Shown: one piece after another, positions 43,390-54,289 of the stretch
Numbering within the stretch: the stretch's first letter is position 1
Layout of the letters: every line of letters starts with the position of its first letter
NCBI GenBank assembly: GCA_026315105.1
Contig: CM048747.1
Span: 282,291,654 to 282,355,653 of the forward strand
Direction: 5' to 3'
From: Locusta migratoria
Lineage: Eukaryota; Arthropoda; Insecta; Orthoptera; Acrididae
DNA: 64,000 nt
The notes under the pieces: model-generated
The model's input: only the letters and a program-made list of their open reading frames with translations
The model's database searches: none
What the model was told of the DNA's origin: nothing
Made by a program: the position numbers and the translations under genes

Positions 43390-44435
43390 TTCCCATTTAA
43401 AAATTCTTCCAACATAATTATATATTTGATAAAATTATTTAATACTCTTTTCAATATGTACTTCAGTGATAACTCTGCGAGTACCAGAGGTGACAGTCTG
43501 TTTAAAATTATAATGATTGTTGTCAAAGTTTGTGAGAAATTTCACAATTCATTTTGTCCATATCACAATCTTTGCATAGATGAAAGTCTCTTGTTGTTCA
43601 AAGGTCAATTATCTTTTAAGCAATATATTCCATCCAAATGAAGTAGATTTGAACTCTGTGACTGTCAGATTGGGTAAATTTTGGATTTAATTATATATTC
43701 TGGCTCAACAACAGAAATTGGGTTTCACAATTTAGGGAAAACTGGCGACTTATTGGCAACTCTTATGGGACCATATTTGGAAAAGAGTCCTATTCTGTTT
43801 GTTGATAATTGGTACTCCATTATAGACCTGTTCCTCTAGCTTCACAACCACAGAACAGCCGCATGTGGCACTGATCATAAGAATAGGCGCACAATGCCAA
43901 AAATTCAGAAGAAATTAAAACAAAGAGAAACTGAGTTTATGTCCACTGACAAGATCCTTGCTATCAAGTGGTGCGATAAGAGAGAGGTGTTGATATTACC
44001 ACATGTCACACATCACAATTGGTTGGAACATAGAGCCTGACAGAAATACTGCAAATAAGTAAACTGCAATTCAAGTATGGGTTGTGACATGTTACTGAGC
44101 TCAGTGGGATCAGTCCATAAGACTGTGACACAAAAAATATTTTTTTTCTCATTCTGGGTTTGTGCATGTTAGATGCTCATGCTCTCCACAGTTTGATAAC
44201 AAGTCGGAAAATGGTAGGGGAAAGCGCTACAATGACGAGAATCATCTACGTATCACAGAGAGACATTTTCCAGATGTTAATGTGAGTGAACATTGGCATA
44301 AAAGTAAGTTAATGCGCAGATGCGTCATTTGCACAAAACAGAAAGTGTGTCGGGAAACTAGATATTGAAGCGAAACTTGGAATGTTTCATTACCTGTTCT
44401 ACACTGCTTCGAAACTTACCATACAAAGAAGCATT
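43390..44435 (+). pseudogene. PiggyBac-like transposase (decayed)
   Basis: The plus strand carries piggyBac landmarks in order: SLFKIIMIVVKVCEKFHNSFCPYHNLCIDESLLLFKGQLSFKQYIPSK (about 43495-43640, first catalytic Asp in IDES), LEKSPILFVDNWYSI (about 43778-43825, second Asp), an IKWCDKREVLILP stretch (about 43964-44000), and a Cys-rich C-terminus, ITERHFPDVNVSEHWHKSKLMRRCVICTKQKVCRETRY (44250-44368). Stops lie near 43672 and 43838 among others. The enzyme would excise at TTAA sites; no clear TIRs or TTAA pair could be assigned. Confidence 0.85.
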
Positions 44436-44439
44436 ACTA

Positions 44440-45350
44440 ATAATTGGGAAGTAAACCAGTGAGAATTTATTGACACTCTGAATGAATTACTAAGAATAGA
44501 AAGAAAAACAATAAATAAGCAAAAAATAAATAAATTACTTTAACTTTGCCAGTGACGGTCGAGTGTCCAGATCAAAAAGGATGGAAAATACATACAGATG
44601 GTACAAAAATTGATAATATTCAACGATTGCCAAAACAATACGGAGATATAGTATCTTGTGTGACCTGATGGGCAAATTTAAAGTAAATTTACACAGTATA
44701 GGAAATAGGTACATAAATGAAACGTTATATTTGAGAACTTTGTTTTGTTTGGTTACTGCATGCGACTTTTCACATTCGTCATACTTCCAGTCCCTCAGAT
44801 GTAAGAGACAAAATTTTGATATTTTTTCTGGCGCCGAGTTTTTATAGCGACTTTGCTTAACATTTTCTGGCAGAATATGGCTTGTAAAACTCTTTTCTTC
44901 ATTATTCGTAAGAGAACGCTTGTAGTAGTACAAGGTGGCCAGGATTTACTTAATCTAACAAATGCATACCTGAAATTTAACAGCTCAAATTCGCCAGAAA
45001 TTCACGATTACTCTGCACAACTTTGCAAATGAAGTCAAACAAGTAATAACATCTCACCCAGTATTATTTCTACGAAAGTTCAACTTCACTAATGAGCACA
45101 GAGAACGTGCACGATTATTCACATAAAATTTCTTCGATATCTGTGATGTTCGAGCGAGAAAATATTCCGAAATTAGGCAATTTAACGTTGACTGGCCCAT
45201 ACCGGTAAGCATTTTAAATGCACATAATATCAGCAAATTGAAAGCCATGTAAAAAATATGCAGATACATTGTATGTTGGTGATCACATTCGGAATGCGAG
45301 ACAGAAGTGACTGCAGGTTTCAGAAAAATTCAGCATAAGGCGAGGGATAT
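44440..45350. other. No gene supported
   Basis: A minus-strand open frame of 132 codons (44933-44535) has no domain that I recognise and no neighbour to support it. Confidence 0.4.
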
Positions 45351-45654
45351 CGAGCCGTGGCCTCAGCGTAGGCAGCGGTCAGTGCAGCCCCCCTTTAGCG
45401 CATGTAGAGTGGTTAGGTGGCCTCAAGGGCGCGCTCAACCTGGCAGGCAGTAAGCATGGCTTTAGCAGCGAGATGGTTAATACATTAGAGCTTGCACTTT
45501 CCCTCAGATCAGGGGCGACTCGTTCTAAAGGGCCGCCACACCAGAAAATTTGTGATATACATTTGCAGTATTATAGCAATAACTCAATTCACAATGTCGT
45601 GATCAAATGGTTTCGCTTGCCTCTCCGTGCAGCATAGCTGAGGGCCCACCCGGT

Positions 45655-46645
45655 GGACGAGTTTGTGACACTTGCGGGGAGTGACACTTGCGGGGAAAGG
45701 GAATGTGTAGACACTTGCGGGGATACCCGGACGCTGTAGGCAGTGAACAGGGTGTTCCAGAAGTAGGGATACACCACCCCTACTCCACGCCCTCCAGCCG
45801 CTACCTGTGCATTATTCAGGGAAAGGCCAACCGAGCGAGGTGGAGCAGTAGCTGCCAATTTCGCTTCATTTTTCCTGGAAGTCTTGCAACTTGTTTCTCC
45901 CTGTTGCTTTATGCCAAGTTCGGAGTAAACATGGTTCTATGTGACGGTGATAGAAAATAGAATTTACCTTTAGCATTTTTCGGTGTGTGACATTCCCTTA
46001 CACATTCCGTATTTCACACATTTCTTAGATGTATTTGTAACTCGAATGCAGCCAAATCGTTTTGGGGTCAATAAACGCTTCAAGTATGTAAAGTACTCAT
46101 TGACGTATTATTAACGTTTTTTAATTGACAGTTTAAGGTTGCGTCTCCTATTAAAAAGCATAGTAGCTATTTTTAAAGAGATGGAAGTTGCGTGATAGTG
46201 GGGTTAACTACATAGCGGTCAATTACATCAACGTATCTGTGCAGGATGCCTAGTATATTTATTGCTTGCACAGGTGTCTTGATATGTTTAGTGTTCTGAA
46301 TAATATGTTTTTAGGAGGCATGACTGTGGAAAGTGTCGTCTTGTGGTAGCAGAGAATGTCTTAATAACTCTCCAAACATTATCACTATTAAAATACCTTT
46401 TTGTTTTCAAGAGGAATTAATATGTAGTTAGAACAAGTTACTATATTGCTCTTCAGCTTGCAAAGGGTTGCGCAATTTCACTGAGTTACGTGTTGACAGT
46501 GTGGAAATTTGACAACATCAGTGCTAGACTTCTTGGTGTGCTTGTACCCAGGAAAAGCCATTAGCCGCCCCAAGGGCCCCGGGTTCCCCACAAGTGTCAC
46601 TCCCCGCAAGTGTCACTCACCACAAGTGTTCCAAACCCCCGGTAG
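45655..46645. mobile_element. TIR element with repeated CACTTGCGGGG ends
   Basis: The left end carries GACACTTGCGGGGAGTGACA then two further GACACTTGCGGGG copies (45667-45725). The right end carries the complement, CCCCACAAGTGTCACTCCCC, then GCAAGTGTCACTC and CACAAGTGTTCC (46586-46631). The end repeats extend outward to CACCCGGTGGACGAGTTTG on the left and CCAAACCCCCGGTAGAC on the right. The interior is about 850 bp without a coding region. A non-autonomous DNA element is likely; the family is unknown to me. Confidence 0.65.
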
Positions 46646-46966
46646 ACCCCTTTCTTCGTTACGCAGCCATGCTGACAGCTGAGAGCCAGTGGCAGCAGGG
46701 CCTTAACTGCTTCTGCAGTCACAGTGACGTCACAGAGCTGGTTTTATTTTCCCCCCTCGCCCCTTGCCATAGTGCTGCTTGGGGCCCACCAAACTGGGCC
46801 CTGGTGAAATGGGCTGTATACCTGTTGCGCTCCCACTCACACCCCTTGCACACCTGTCTGCAGGTTTGCAGTTTGGGGCCGGCGACCCTGGGCCATTAGA
46901 AACTATGTCAAAACATATTCTCGAGCTGTGTCGTTGCAACGTGAGTGTTCGTAAACTGAGTATAAA

Positions 46967-48503
46967 GTGAATAAAGTAGGCTCTTCAGAACGTCCTTTCA
47001 TTTATTACGGAAGAAAACCTAGAAATCAAGCGGTTAGACGCATATCAACCAAAAGATTTCTTGATGTCTCAACTCGATGTAAAGAAGAAGAAAATTTCTG
47101 CTATACCCGGTTTTGCAAAAAGTCTTGGCTAACTGTGAGTGAAGAGAAACAAAAATTGCTTTGTTTCCATTGTTTGTTGTTTGGTGGTGAAGGATTGTGG
47201 ACAACACTTGTCTGCAACGATCTAAAGTATTTAAGTGAACGAATTAAGGATAATGAGGAAAGTGGACTTCATTTAGAAAATGCTGGTAAATATAAAATGT
47301 TGATACAATTAACATTACTGCTCAGATTGTTTTGGCATATAAAATTTCAATTCAGAAACATAATGAATTAGTTACGAAGAACAGACACATATTAAACGGA
47401 ATAGTAGAGTGTTATTGTTTGGTGGAAGTCATGAGTTAGCACTAAGAGCTCAGAGTGAAACACAAGAGTCAGCAAGCCATGGAAATTTCTTAGACTTGTT
47501 ATCTCTTTTGGGAAATCTTGACAGTGTATTAGATGATTACTTAAGCAGCTCTAGTAATTCCGTGTGTAAATATACGTCACACATAATACAAAATGAGCTT
47601 CTGGACAGTATGTATCAAGTTTACATCGAAGAACTGATTAAAAAGTTTATCAATGCCACTTTCGTTTCTGTGCAGGCTGACAAAATAACAGATATTATGT
47701 GTAGAAGTCAATTTGTTGTTATACTGCACTATATTAAGTGGAAGAAACCAGCTGAAATATTTCTTTCCTTTGAAAACGTTAATGACAGGCCAGCATATGG
47801 ACGTCTGAAACCTTTCAATGTTCGAGAAGAACTCATTGCTCAGGCATATGAGTAATGAGTGGCAGTCACAGTGATGTGCAGACACTGATGCAGAGCACTT
47901 TCGCACATGCCAAGTATGTTCACTGCTATGCGCACCAAATGAATTTGGTTCTTCAGAATGCTTGCAGTAAAAGCATAAAATATAAGAGGTGTTCTTTGTG
48001 AATATTGCTAGTTTTATAACGTTGTCTTCTTCATCTTCCAAACGAAGTGATTTATTACAGACAGTATGCAAGAAGAGAATTCCTTCAGTCTCTTCAACTA
48101 GAAGTCAAAGAAAACAAATTGCACTTATTGGAATGTTTTAAAAAGATTGAAGAAGAGGCTGTCTGGGTTGATGTTACAATAAGAAAAACATTTGCCTTAA
48201 GAAATTTACTTCACCATCCACACTTTCTGTTCCTCCTAAAAGATTTTTTTAGTTATCATGAAACAAATTCTTATTTTCCATAACGAAATTCAGATGCAGA
48301 GTGCAAATGCCGTTACCATATCCAATGCATTACATCATTTTGAGTGTGCAGTATCTGAAATACGAGAGAACATTAAACAGTTTAGAGTTTCTGATGATGA
48401 GCATATTGATCCTCCAAGAATACGTTCCTAATGTGAAACTGAAATTAATCTAACAGCAGATGCCAAAGAAGTGTTTGACACTATGACCACTCAACTAAAA
48501 GGA
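46967..48503 (+). pseudogene. ZMYM1-like/hAT (DUF4371-type) transposase, 5' part
   Basis: In three frames. The first (46967-47371) is a TTF/ZMYM-type zinc-finger region: FLDVSTRCKEEENFCYTRFCKKSWLTV and LLCFHCLLFGGEGLW. The second (47409-47855) has LLSLLGNLDSVLDDYLSS, NELLDSMYQVYIEELIKKFINATFVSVQADKITDI and SQFVVILHYIKWKKPAEIFLSF, matching the DUF4371-type catalytic start with its Asp (QADKITD). The third continues with AKYVHCYAHQMNLVLQNAC (about 47908-47965) and FLQSLQLEVKENK. The frame reaches TTQLKGR at 48504, where the BED-type hAT element starts. Its C-terminus resumes at 58.9 kb. Confidence 0.82.
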
Positions 48504-48990
48504 AGGGTGACCAGACGTCCCGCATTTTACAGGATCGTCCCGTATTTTGATCAAGTGTCCCATTGTCCCGACAAACTAAATACGGGATGCGAATCGTCCC
48601 GTATTTTACTAATGGTCCCATATATATTGAAATAAAACGTCTTTAAAAATTATCCAAAGTAAAGAAATGAAGAGCAAATTTGGCATAATTAAACAGTAAA
48701 GAAAATGTGCCTTGATTAACTCATACTGGTTGAGGCAGGTGTCAGTGAAGAGATGATGCATTTTGCGAAATCCAGACGATCAATCATGAGAGCGGAAAAC
48801 CAACTTCATTATTCATTTGTGTCGCCGCCATTGACGTGCACTTTTAAATCAGTTTTGTGTTTTTGTGTGAATTTTTTTTGTTATCTGTTGAATGAAGTCT
48901 GAGGTCGCAGCATATAGAACATTTAACTGATTTTAGAGTTAGAGTTGCAGTTGACGTTATCTGGTGTAGTAGAGTGAGTACTTTTATCGA

Positions 48991-49797
48991 AATGACGAAA
49001 AGAAAGTGCGTATTTACAGACGACATGAAAGCTGAATTTCGTTTTTGAGAACAGATAAGGAAACACAGAAATTATTTTGCATATTGTGTAAGAGTAGTTT
49101 TTCAATCGAACATGGAGGTCGATCTGATGTTGTGCAACATATTAATGTTAAAAAACACAAACTAGCTGCTTCAAACAAAACTTCGTCACCAAGTATGATG
49201 CCTTTTGTTACAAAACGTGAGAAGAGTGCTACAATGAGTGATGAAGATAAGCGTCTTGCTGCTGAGGAAGGTGTGCTAGCTTTTCATGCAATGAAACATA
49301 ACCATTCATTCAGATCAATGGACTGCAGAGCTGTGATCATCAGGAAGCTGTTTGAGAAGAAATTTACCTGTTACAGAATGAAGTGGTAATCAATATTAGT
49401 GAATGTGTTGGCTCCATTCGTAATGAATTAAACTTCTGCAGGGCTTAATGATGTGAAATATATGTCAGTTATTCTGGACACGTCAAATCACAAAAACTGA
49501 TACCAGTTCTTGTTAGATATTTTGTGCCGAATAAGAATATTCAAGTTTAGGTGATTGAGTTCCAGAATATTACAGGTGAAATGGCTGATGTCATTATGGA
49601 AGATTGGAATAAATACCATCTAAGGGATAAAATTGTTGCCTTTTGTGGCGACAACTGCAACACAAACTTTGGAGGTGCAGGAAAAAAGGGACCAAACAAT
49701 GTTTTTGCATGCTTGAAACCTTTACTGAAGAGCAGCATTAATGTTGCAGGTTGTGCAGCGCATATTGTGCATACTGAAGTGCAAACCAGTGCTGGTA
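48991..49797 (+). pseudogene. hAT transposase, N-terminal and catalytic part
   Basis: Starts MTKRKCVFTDDMKAEF, frameshifts near 49040, then has the BED-like zinc finger LFCILCKSSFSIEHGGRSDVVQHINVKKH (about 49070-49160, C-x2-C...H-x4/5-H). Then HAMKHNHSFRSMDC, a frameshift, and SVILDTSNHKK (about 49465-49497, first Asp) and the open piece 49551-49799: IVAFCGDNCNTNFGG (second Asp) and GCAAHIVHTEVQ. It stops at 49797 because the mariner-like element begins. Frame and sequence continue at 55397. Confidence 0.85.
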
Positions 49798-50075
49798 TAC
49801 AGGGTGTCTCACGAAAGACACCTGGGAGAGGTCCGCGAGTTGCGTAGCACGTTTGCCGGCTGCTGACGCTCCACCTGCCAGTCGCCGCTATGCGTGTTCT
49901 GGGACACTTGGCAACAGGGCCGAGTCCGGCCCTCTTGTCGTCAGAAGAAACACCGTGCTCTTGTGGAAAAAGTATTTGGGTATTTTGTTTTGAGTTTGCT
50001 GTCGAGTTTGCTTTCAGTAAGACATACACGAGTATTTCTTGTGCTGAACTATGCAAAAACAGATTGGTATTGCTC

Positions 50076-51000
50076 AGTGACCGCCAGCCAGTGCACAAGC
50101 GACAGCAGCAGCTCTACATTGTATGGTAACTGGCTACTTTATAGAAGCGACTTCTTTTCATTTAGTATGTGCTTTTTTTTTATTAAAATGTTTGTATAGT
50201 CTATGGGACTTAACTACGGGGTCATCAGTCCCTAAACTTACAAACTACTTATGAACTACTTACGAACTATGACGGTACAAATATCCATGCCCAAGGGGGA
50301 TTCGAACCCCCGACCGTAGTGGCCGTGCAGACCGTGACTGAAGTGCCTCAGACCCCGCGGCCACTGTGGCCAGCGTATGTGCTTTTTTTGCAGTTCTTTA
50401 TACTTTGGTATGCTCGAGTGTTTATTTATTAAGAATCGCGTTTAGTTGTCAGATCAGTTGTTGATCTTTTGATTTATTAGCTCGCGAATATATTTTTCAG
50501 ATTCGCCGGTAATAAACAGTTTAGTGTTAGGTTCATATTTTTCGAAGGTCACTGTTTATCAAACTCTTCATGCTCCTTTGTATATTCACTTAGATTAGCG
50601 TTCAACCAATCAGTTCAGTGTATTCATCCACAGTGTAAATCCGCCACTCACTGCTTCTGTTTTGTTTTAATCATACTCGTGGTTGGTAATCCTACACTTC
50701 AGTTGGTCAGTGACTGCCGGCCAGTGCACACGTGACAGCAGCAGCTCTACATTGTACAGTAACCGGCTTCTTTATAGAAGCGACTTATTTTCATTTCATG
50801 TGTGCTTTCTTTTGCAGTTCTTTATACTTTAGTGTGCTCGCATGTTTATTTATTAAGAATCGCGTTTAGGTGTCAGTTCAGTTGTTGATCTGTTGATTTA
50901 TTAGCTCGCGTATATATTTTTTAGATTCGCCAGTAATAAACAGTTTAGTGTTAGGTTCATATTTTTCGAAGGTCACTGTTTATCAAACTTCTGTGTCCTC
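50076..51000 (+). promoter_or_regulatory. Tandem 5' UTR units of LINE copy 2
   Basis: Unit 1 runs from 50076 (TGACCGCCAGCCAGTGCACA), contains the SINE and continues to about 50570. Unit 2 starts near 50704 (AGTGACTGCCGGCCAGTGCA) and runs to about 51000. Shared blocks in order: GACAGCAGCAGCTCTACATT, TATAGAAGCGACTT, GCAGTTCTTTATACTTT, TTTATTTATTAAGAATCGCG and GTTTAGTGTTAGGTTCATAT. Tandem promoter units are known in mammalian L1 elements; here they may act likewise. Promoter function is inferred. Confidence 0.65.
50180..50374 (-). mobile_element. SINE, tRNA-derived, in the LINE 5' UTR
   Basis: Minus-strand copy of the 18.2-kb family: GGGACTTAACTACGGGGTCA body, GATTCGAACCCCCGACC (complement of the B box) and CGCGGCCACTGTGGCC near the head. 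The 15-bp direct repeat GTATGTGCTTTTTTT at 50165-50179 and 50375-50389 is the target duplication, so the boundaries are exact to a base or two. Confidence 0.95.
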
Positions 51001-51028
51001 AGACGTACTTACTTGGAAGGTTTTTAGA

Positions 51029-51693
51029 ATGGCTAGGAACTGTGACTGCTGCAAACGGATTGAGGCAGAGTTGCTGACTCTTCGCTCACAGCTTCAGGCG
51101 GCGTTGGCTTCGCTGGCAATCCTTGAGACTGCGGTGGGTAGGCGCCACTGTTGTGGGTCACTTGCGGGAGTGCAGCAGACGCCCTGTGCGTCAGTTGTGC
51201 CCTCCGATCGGCCTGCAGCTGTGGCCAGCATGCCCACTGCCCGCGAGGAGGTCGTCCCTCCCAATCTGTGGTGGATTGGGAGGTCTCCTCAGTGCGTGTC
51301 AGGCGGCGTAAGACTTCCTGGGGGACCGAAGTGGAGGCCTCTCCGGTTAGTCTTGCCAACAGATTCGAGGTGCTGTCTGTGGCAGAGGATGTTCCTGACG
51401 CAGATGGTGTCGCTTGTCCTGTGCTCGCCCCTCTGCCTTCAGGATCCGGGCACTCACAGAGGGTGGGTTTGTTAGTAGTTGGGAGCTCCAGCGTTAGGCC
51501 GGTAATGGAGCCCCTTAGGAAAATGGCTGCTAGGGAGGGGAAGAAGTCCAATGTGCACTCCATGTGCATACTGGGGGGAATCATTCCAGATGTGGAACGG
51601 GTCCTTCCGGATGCCATGAAGAGCACAGGGTGCAGCCAGCTGCAGGTGGTGGCTCATGTCGGGACCAATGATGTCTGTCGATTTGGATCGGTA
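51029..51693 (+). pseudogene. LINE ORF1: coiled-coil plus esterase-like half, copy 2
   Basis: Start at the ATG of MARNCDCCKRIEAELLTLRSQLQAALASLAILE (51029), a short Cys-bearing leader then a leucine-heptad coiled coil. After a frameshift near 51290 the second part reads SLANRFEVLSV (about 51345-51380), then GLLVVGSSSVRPV (about 51465-51500, SGNH-type nucleophile block) and VVAHVGTNDVCRF (about 51650-51690, the GxND block). This layout fits the esterase-type ORF1 of some CR1 LINEs. The His end of the domain is missing here and found in copy 1 at 147-425. Confidence 0.7.
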
Positions 51694-52446
51694 CAAAATG
51701 TTTATCCTGCAGCCAAATTGAGGCAGATACTTCCAGTGAGTTGGTCTGCGCAGAGGTTATACCTGACAACCGGAATAAATTAATAATTGGATCTTTTTAT
51801 CGGCCCCCTGACTCAGACGATGCGGTTACCGAAATGTTCAAAGAAAGCTTGAATAACACTTCAAATAGGTATCTGAAGCAAACTCTTATAATCGGTGGCG
51901 ACTTTAATTTACCCTTGATATGTTGGCATAATTACGTATTCAAAACCGGCGCCAAATATAAAACATCATCCGAACTAGTTCTGAATGCTTTTTCTGAAAA
52001 CTACCTGGAACAGTTAGTTCATGAACCCACTAGAATAGTAAGTGGTTGCGAAAATACCCTTGATCTCCTAGCAACATATAATCCAGAGATAGTAAAGAGC
52101 ATCAAAACAGATACAGGGATTAGCGAACATCGAGTTGTAGTAGCGAGACTGAATGTCGAAATTCCCAAATGCACCAAAAATAAACGAAAAATATATCTAT
52201 TCAATAAAGCAGATAAAAATTCGCTTCACGCTTTCCTCAGTGATAGTCTCCAGTCTTTCAAAACTAAAAAATGCGAGTGTCGATCAGTTGTGGCTAAATT
52301 TCAAAGACGTAATATCTGTAGCAATAGAGAGATTTATACCAAATAAATTAATAAAGGAGGGAGCTGATCCCCCGTGGTACTCAAAACAGGTCAGATCGCT
52401 GATGCAGAAACAAAGAAAAACGCATGCAAAATTTAAAAAGACATAG
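51694..52446 (+). pseudogene. LINE endonuclease, copy 2 (N-terminally deleted)
   Basis: Follows ORF1 directly at a deletion junction near 51694-51703. It has SFYRPPDSDDAVTEM, GGDFNLPLICWHNYVF and GISEHRVVVARL, nearly identical to copy 1 at 780-1230. The open piece ends at 52346 after a frameshift near 52265, with a second frame (52153-52446) carrying the linker KQVRSLMQKQRKTHAKFK. Catalytic residues upstream of SFYRPP are lost. Confidence 0.85.
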
Positions 52447-52581
52447 AATCCGCAAGACTGGCAATCTTTTACTGAAACTCGCAACCTAGCGCGGACTTCA
52501 AAGCGAGAATCTTATAGTAGTTACCACAACGAAATCCTGTCTCGTAATCTTGCAGGAAATCCGAAGAAATTCTGGTCATAT

Positions 52582-53982
52582 GTGAAGTACACTAGCGGCA
52601 TAACTCAAACAATACCTTCACTACGCGATAGCATTGGTAATACTACCGATGACAGTACTGCCAAGGCAGAATTAATAAACACAGCTTTTCGAAATTCGTT
52701 CACCAAAGAAGACGAAGTGAACACTCCAGTATTCAATCCAAGAACAGCTGCCAGCATGCGAAACTTAGAAGTAGATGTTCCTGGAGTAGTAAAACAACTT
52801 AAGTCACTAAACAAAAACAAATCTTCCGGGCCAGATTGTATACCAACTAGATTCCTCTCAGAGTATGCTGATGCAATAGCTCTGTACTTAGCTATCCTTT
52901 ACAACCGATCACTCAGCGAAAGATCCGTACCCAAAGACTGGAAAGTTGCCCAAGTTACTCCAATATTCAAGAAAGGCAATAGGAGTGATCCCCAAAATTA
53001 CAGGCCAATCTCACTGACGTCGATTTTCAGTAGGATTTTGGAACATATACTTTGTTCGAAAATTATGAACTACCTCGAAGAGAATGACCTATTAACCAAT
53101 AGTCAACACGGATTCAGAAAGTATCGCTCTTGCGAAACACAGCTTGCCCTTTATCAACATGAAGTGTTAAGTTCCATCGACAAGGGATCTCAAATCGATT
53201 CCGTATTTCTGGATTTCCGGAAGGCTTTTGACACTGTACCCCACAAGCGGCTTCTAATGATATTGTGTGCTTATGGAATATCTTCCCAATTGTGCGATTG
53301 GATTCACGATTTCCTATCAGAAATGACACAGTTCGTTGTAATTGCCGGTAAGTCATCGAATAAAACAGAAGTGATATCTGGCGTTCCACAAAGAAGTGTT
53401 ATAGGTCCCCTACTCTTCCTCGTGTTTATAAACGATTTTGGAGATAATCTGAATAACTCCCTTAGACTGTTCGCAGATGATGCTGTCGTTTATAGGTTAG
53501 TGAAGTCAACAGAGGTTCAAAAGCAACTGCAAAGCGATTTACACAAAATTTCTACATGGTGCGAAAATTGGCAATTGACACTAAATAAAGAAAAGTGTGA
53601 AGTAATACACATGACCACTAAAAGAAATCCGCTGAACTTCAATTACCTGATAAAGCAATCAAACCTTAAGGTCGTCAGTTGTACCATATACCTAGGAGTT
53701 ACAATTACGAACAAGTTTGACTGGAGAGTACACATAGAAAATATTGTGGGGGAGGCGAACCGAAGGTTACGTTTCAGTGTCAGAACGCTTCAAAGATGCA
53801 CCAACTCCACCAAAGAGACTGCCTACATCACACTTGTGCGTCCTCTCCTGGACTACTGTTGCCCCTTGTGGGACCCTCACCAGGTGGGACTGATGGAAGA
53901 TATTGAGAATTTTTCAGAGAAGGGCAGCTCGTTTGGTTTTATCACGTTACGGGAGGGAAAGCGTCACGGAAATATTGCATGA
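52582..53982 (+). CDS. LINE reverse transcriptase, copy 2 (466 codons open)
   Basis: The longest open frame in the window. Motifs in order: SLRDSIGNTTDDSTAKAELINTAFRNSF start (residues about 13-40), SLNKNKSSGPDCIPTRFL (73-90), VPKDWKVAQVTPIFKKG (115-131), FRPISLTS-like NYRPISLTSIFSRILE (138-153), VFLDFRKAFDTVPHKRLL (motif A, about 207-224), ISGVPQRSVIGPLLFLVFIND (motif B, about 265-285, with R for the usual G in PQG), LRLFADDAVVYRL (catalytic AspAsp, about 294-306), KEKCEVIHMTTKRNPLNF (motif D region) and LGVTITNKFDWRVHIE. It ends early; the C-terminal module continues out of frame to about 54165. Not attached to a complete endonuclease. Confidence 0.88.
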   Translation: MKYTSGITQTIPSLRDSIGNTTDDSTAKAELINTAFRNSFTKEDEVNTPVFNPRTAASMRNLEVDVPGVVKQLKSLNKNKSSGPDCIPTRFLSEYADAIALYLAILYNRSLSERSVPKDWKVAQVTPIFKKGNRSDPQNYRPISLTSIFSRILEHILCSKIMNYLEENDLLTNSQHGFRKYRSCETQLALYQHEVLSSIDKGSQIDSVFLDFRKAFDTVPHKRLLMILCAYGISSQLCDWIHDFLSEMTQFVVIAGKSSNKTEVISGVPQRSVIGPLLFLVFINDFGDNLNNSLRLFADDAVVYRLVKSTEVQKQLQSDLHKISTWCENWQLTLNKEKCEVIHMTTKRNPLNFNYLIKQSNLKVVSCTIYLGVTITNKFDWRVHIENIVGEANRRLRFSVRTLQRCTNSTKETAYITLVRPLLDYCCPLWDPHQVGLMEDIENFSEKGSSFGFITLREGKRHGNIA

Positions 53983-54289
53983 ATTGGGGTGGAAATAATT
54001 TTAAAAAGACGTTATTCGTTGCGGCGTGATCTATTTGCAAAGTTTCAATCACCGACTTTTACTTCTGAATGTGAAAATATTTTGCTACCACCCACCTACT
54101 TAGGGAGACATGACCATCTCAATAAAATAATAGAAATCAGATCGAAAACGGAATGATTCAGGTGTTCTTTCTTCCTGCGCGCTATTAGAGAATGGAACGG
54201 TAGAGAAAAGTTATGAAAGTGGTTAATGAACCCTCTGCCAGGCACTTAAATGTGATTTGCAGAGTATCTATGTAGATGTAGTTGTATGT

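Larger units (their letters stand above)
49930..54285 (+). mobile_element. CR1/Jockey-type LINE, copy 2 (5' start approximate)
   Basis: Same family and order as copy 1 at 1-3.3 kb, better preserved. It has a 5' UTR with two tandem units (from about 50076 and 50704), ORF1 at 51029-51693, endonuclease to 52440, RT at 52582-53982 and a tail ending in ATGTAGATGTAG at about 54270-54281. The 5' edge lies somewhere between 49,930 and 50,080. A SINE splits the first 5' unit. Confidence 0.85.

Noticed and set aside
47577..48071. 164-codon minus-strand ORF
   Set aside because: Antisense to the ZMYM1-like transposase; no domain on this strand.
49551..49847. Separate 98-codon gene
   Set aside because: The last residues (GVSRKTPGRGPRVA) are the mariner-like TIR; the rest is the hAT catalytic core.
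51033..51626. 197-codon minus-strand ORF
   Set aside because: Antisense to LINE ORF1 and G/C-rich there; no domain seen.
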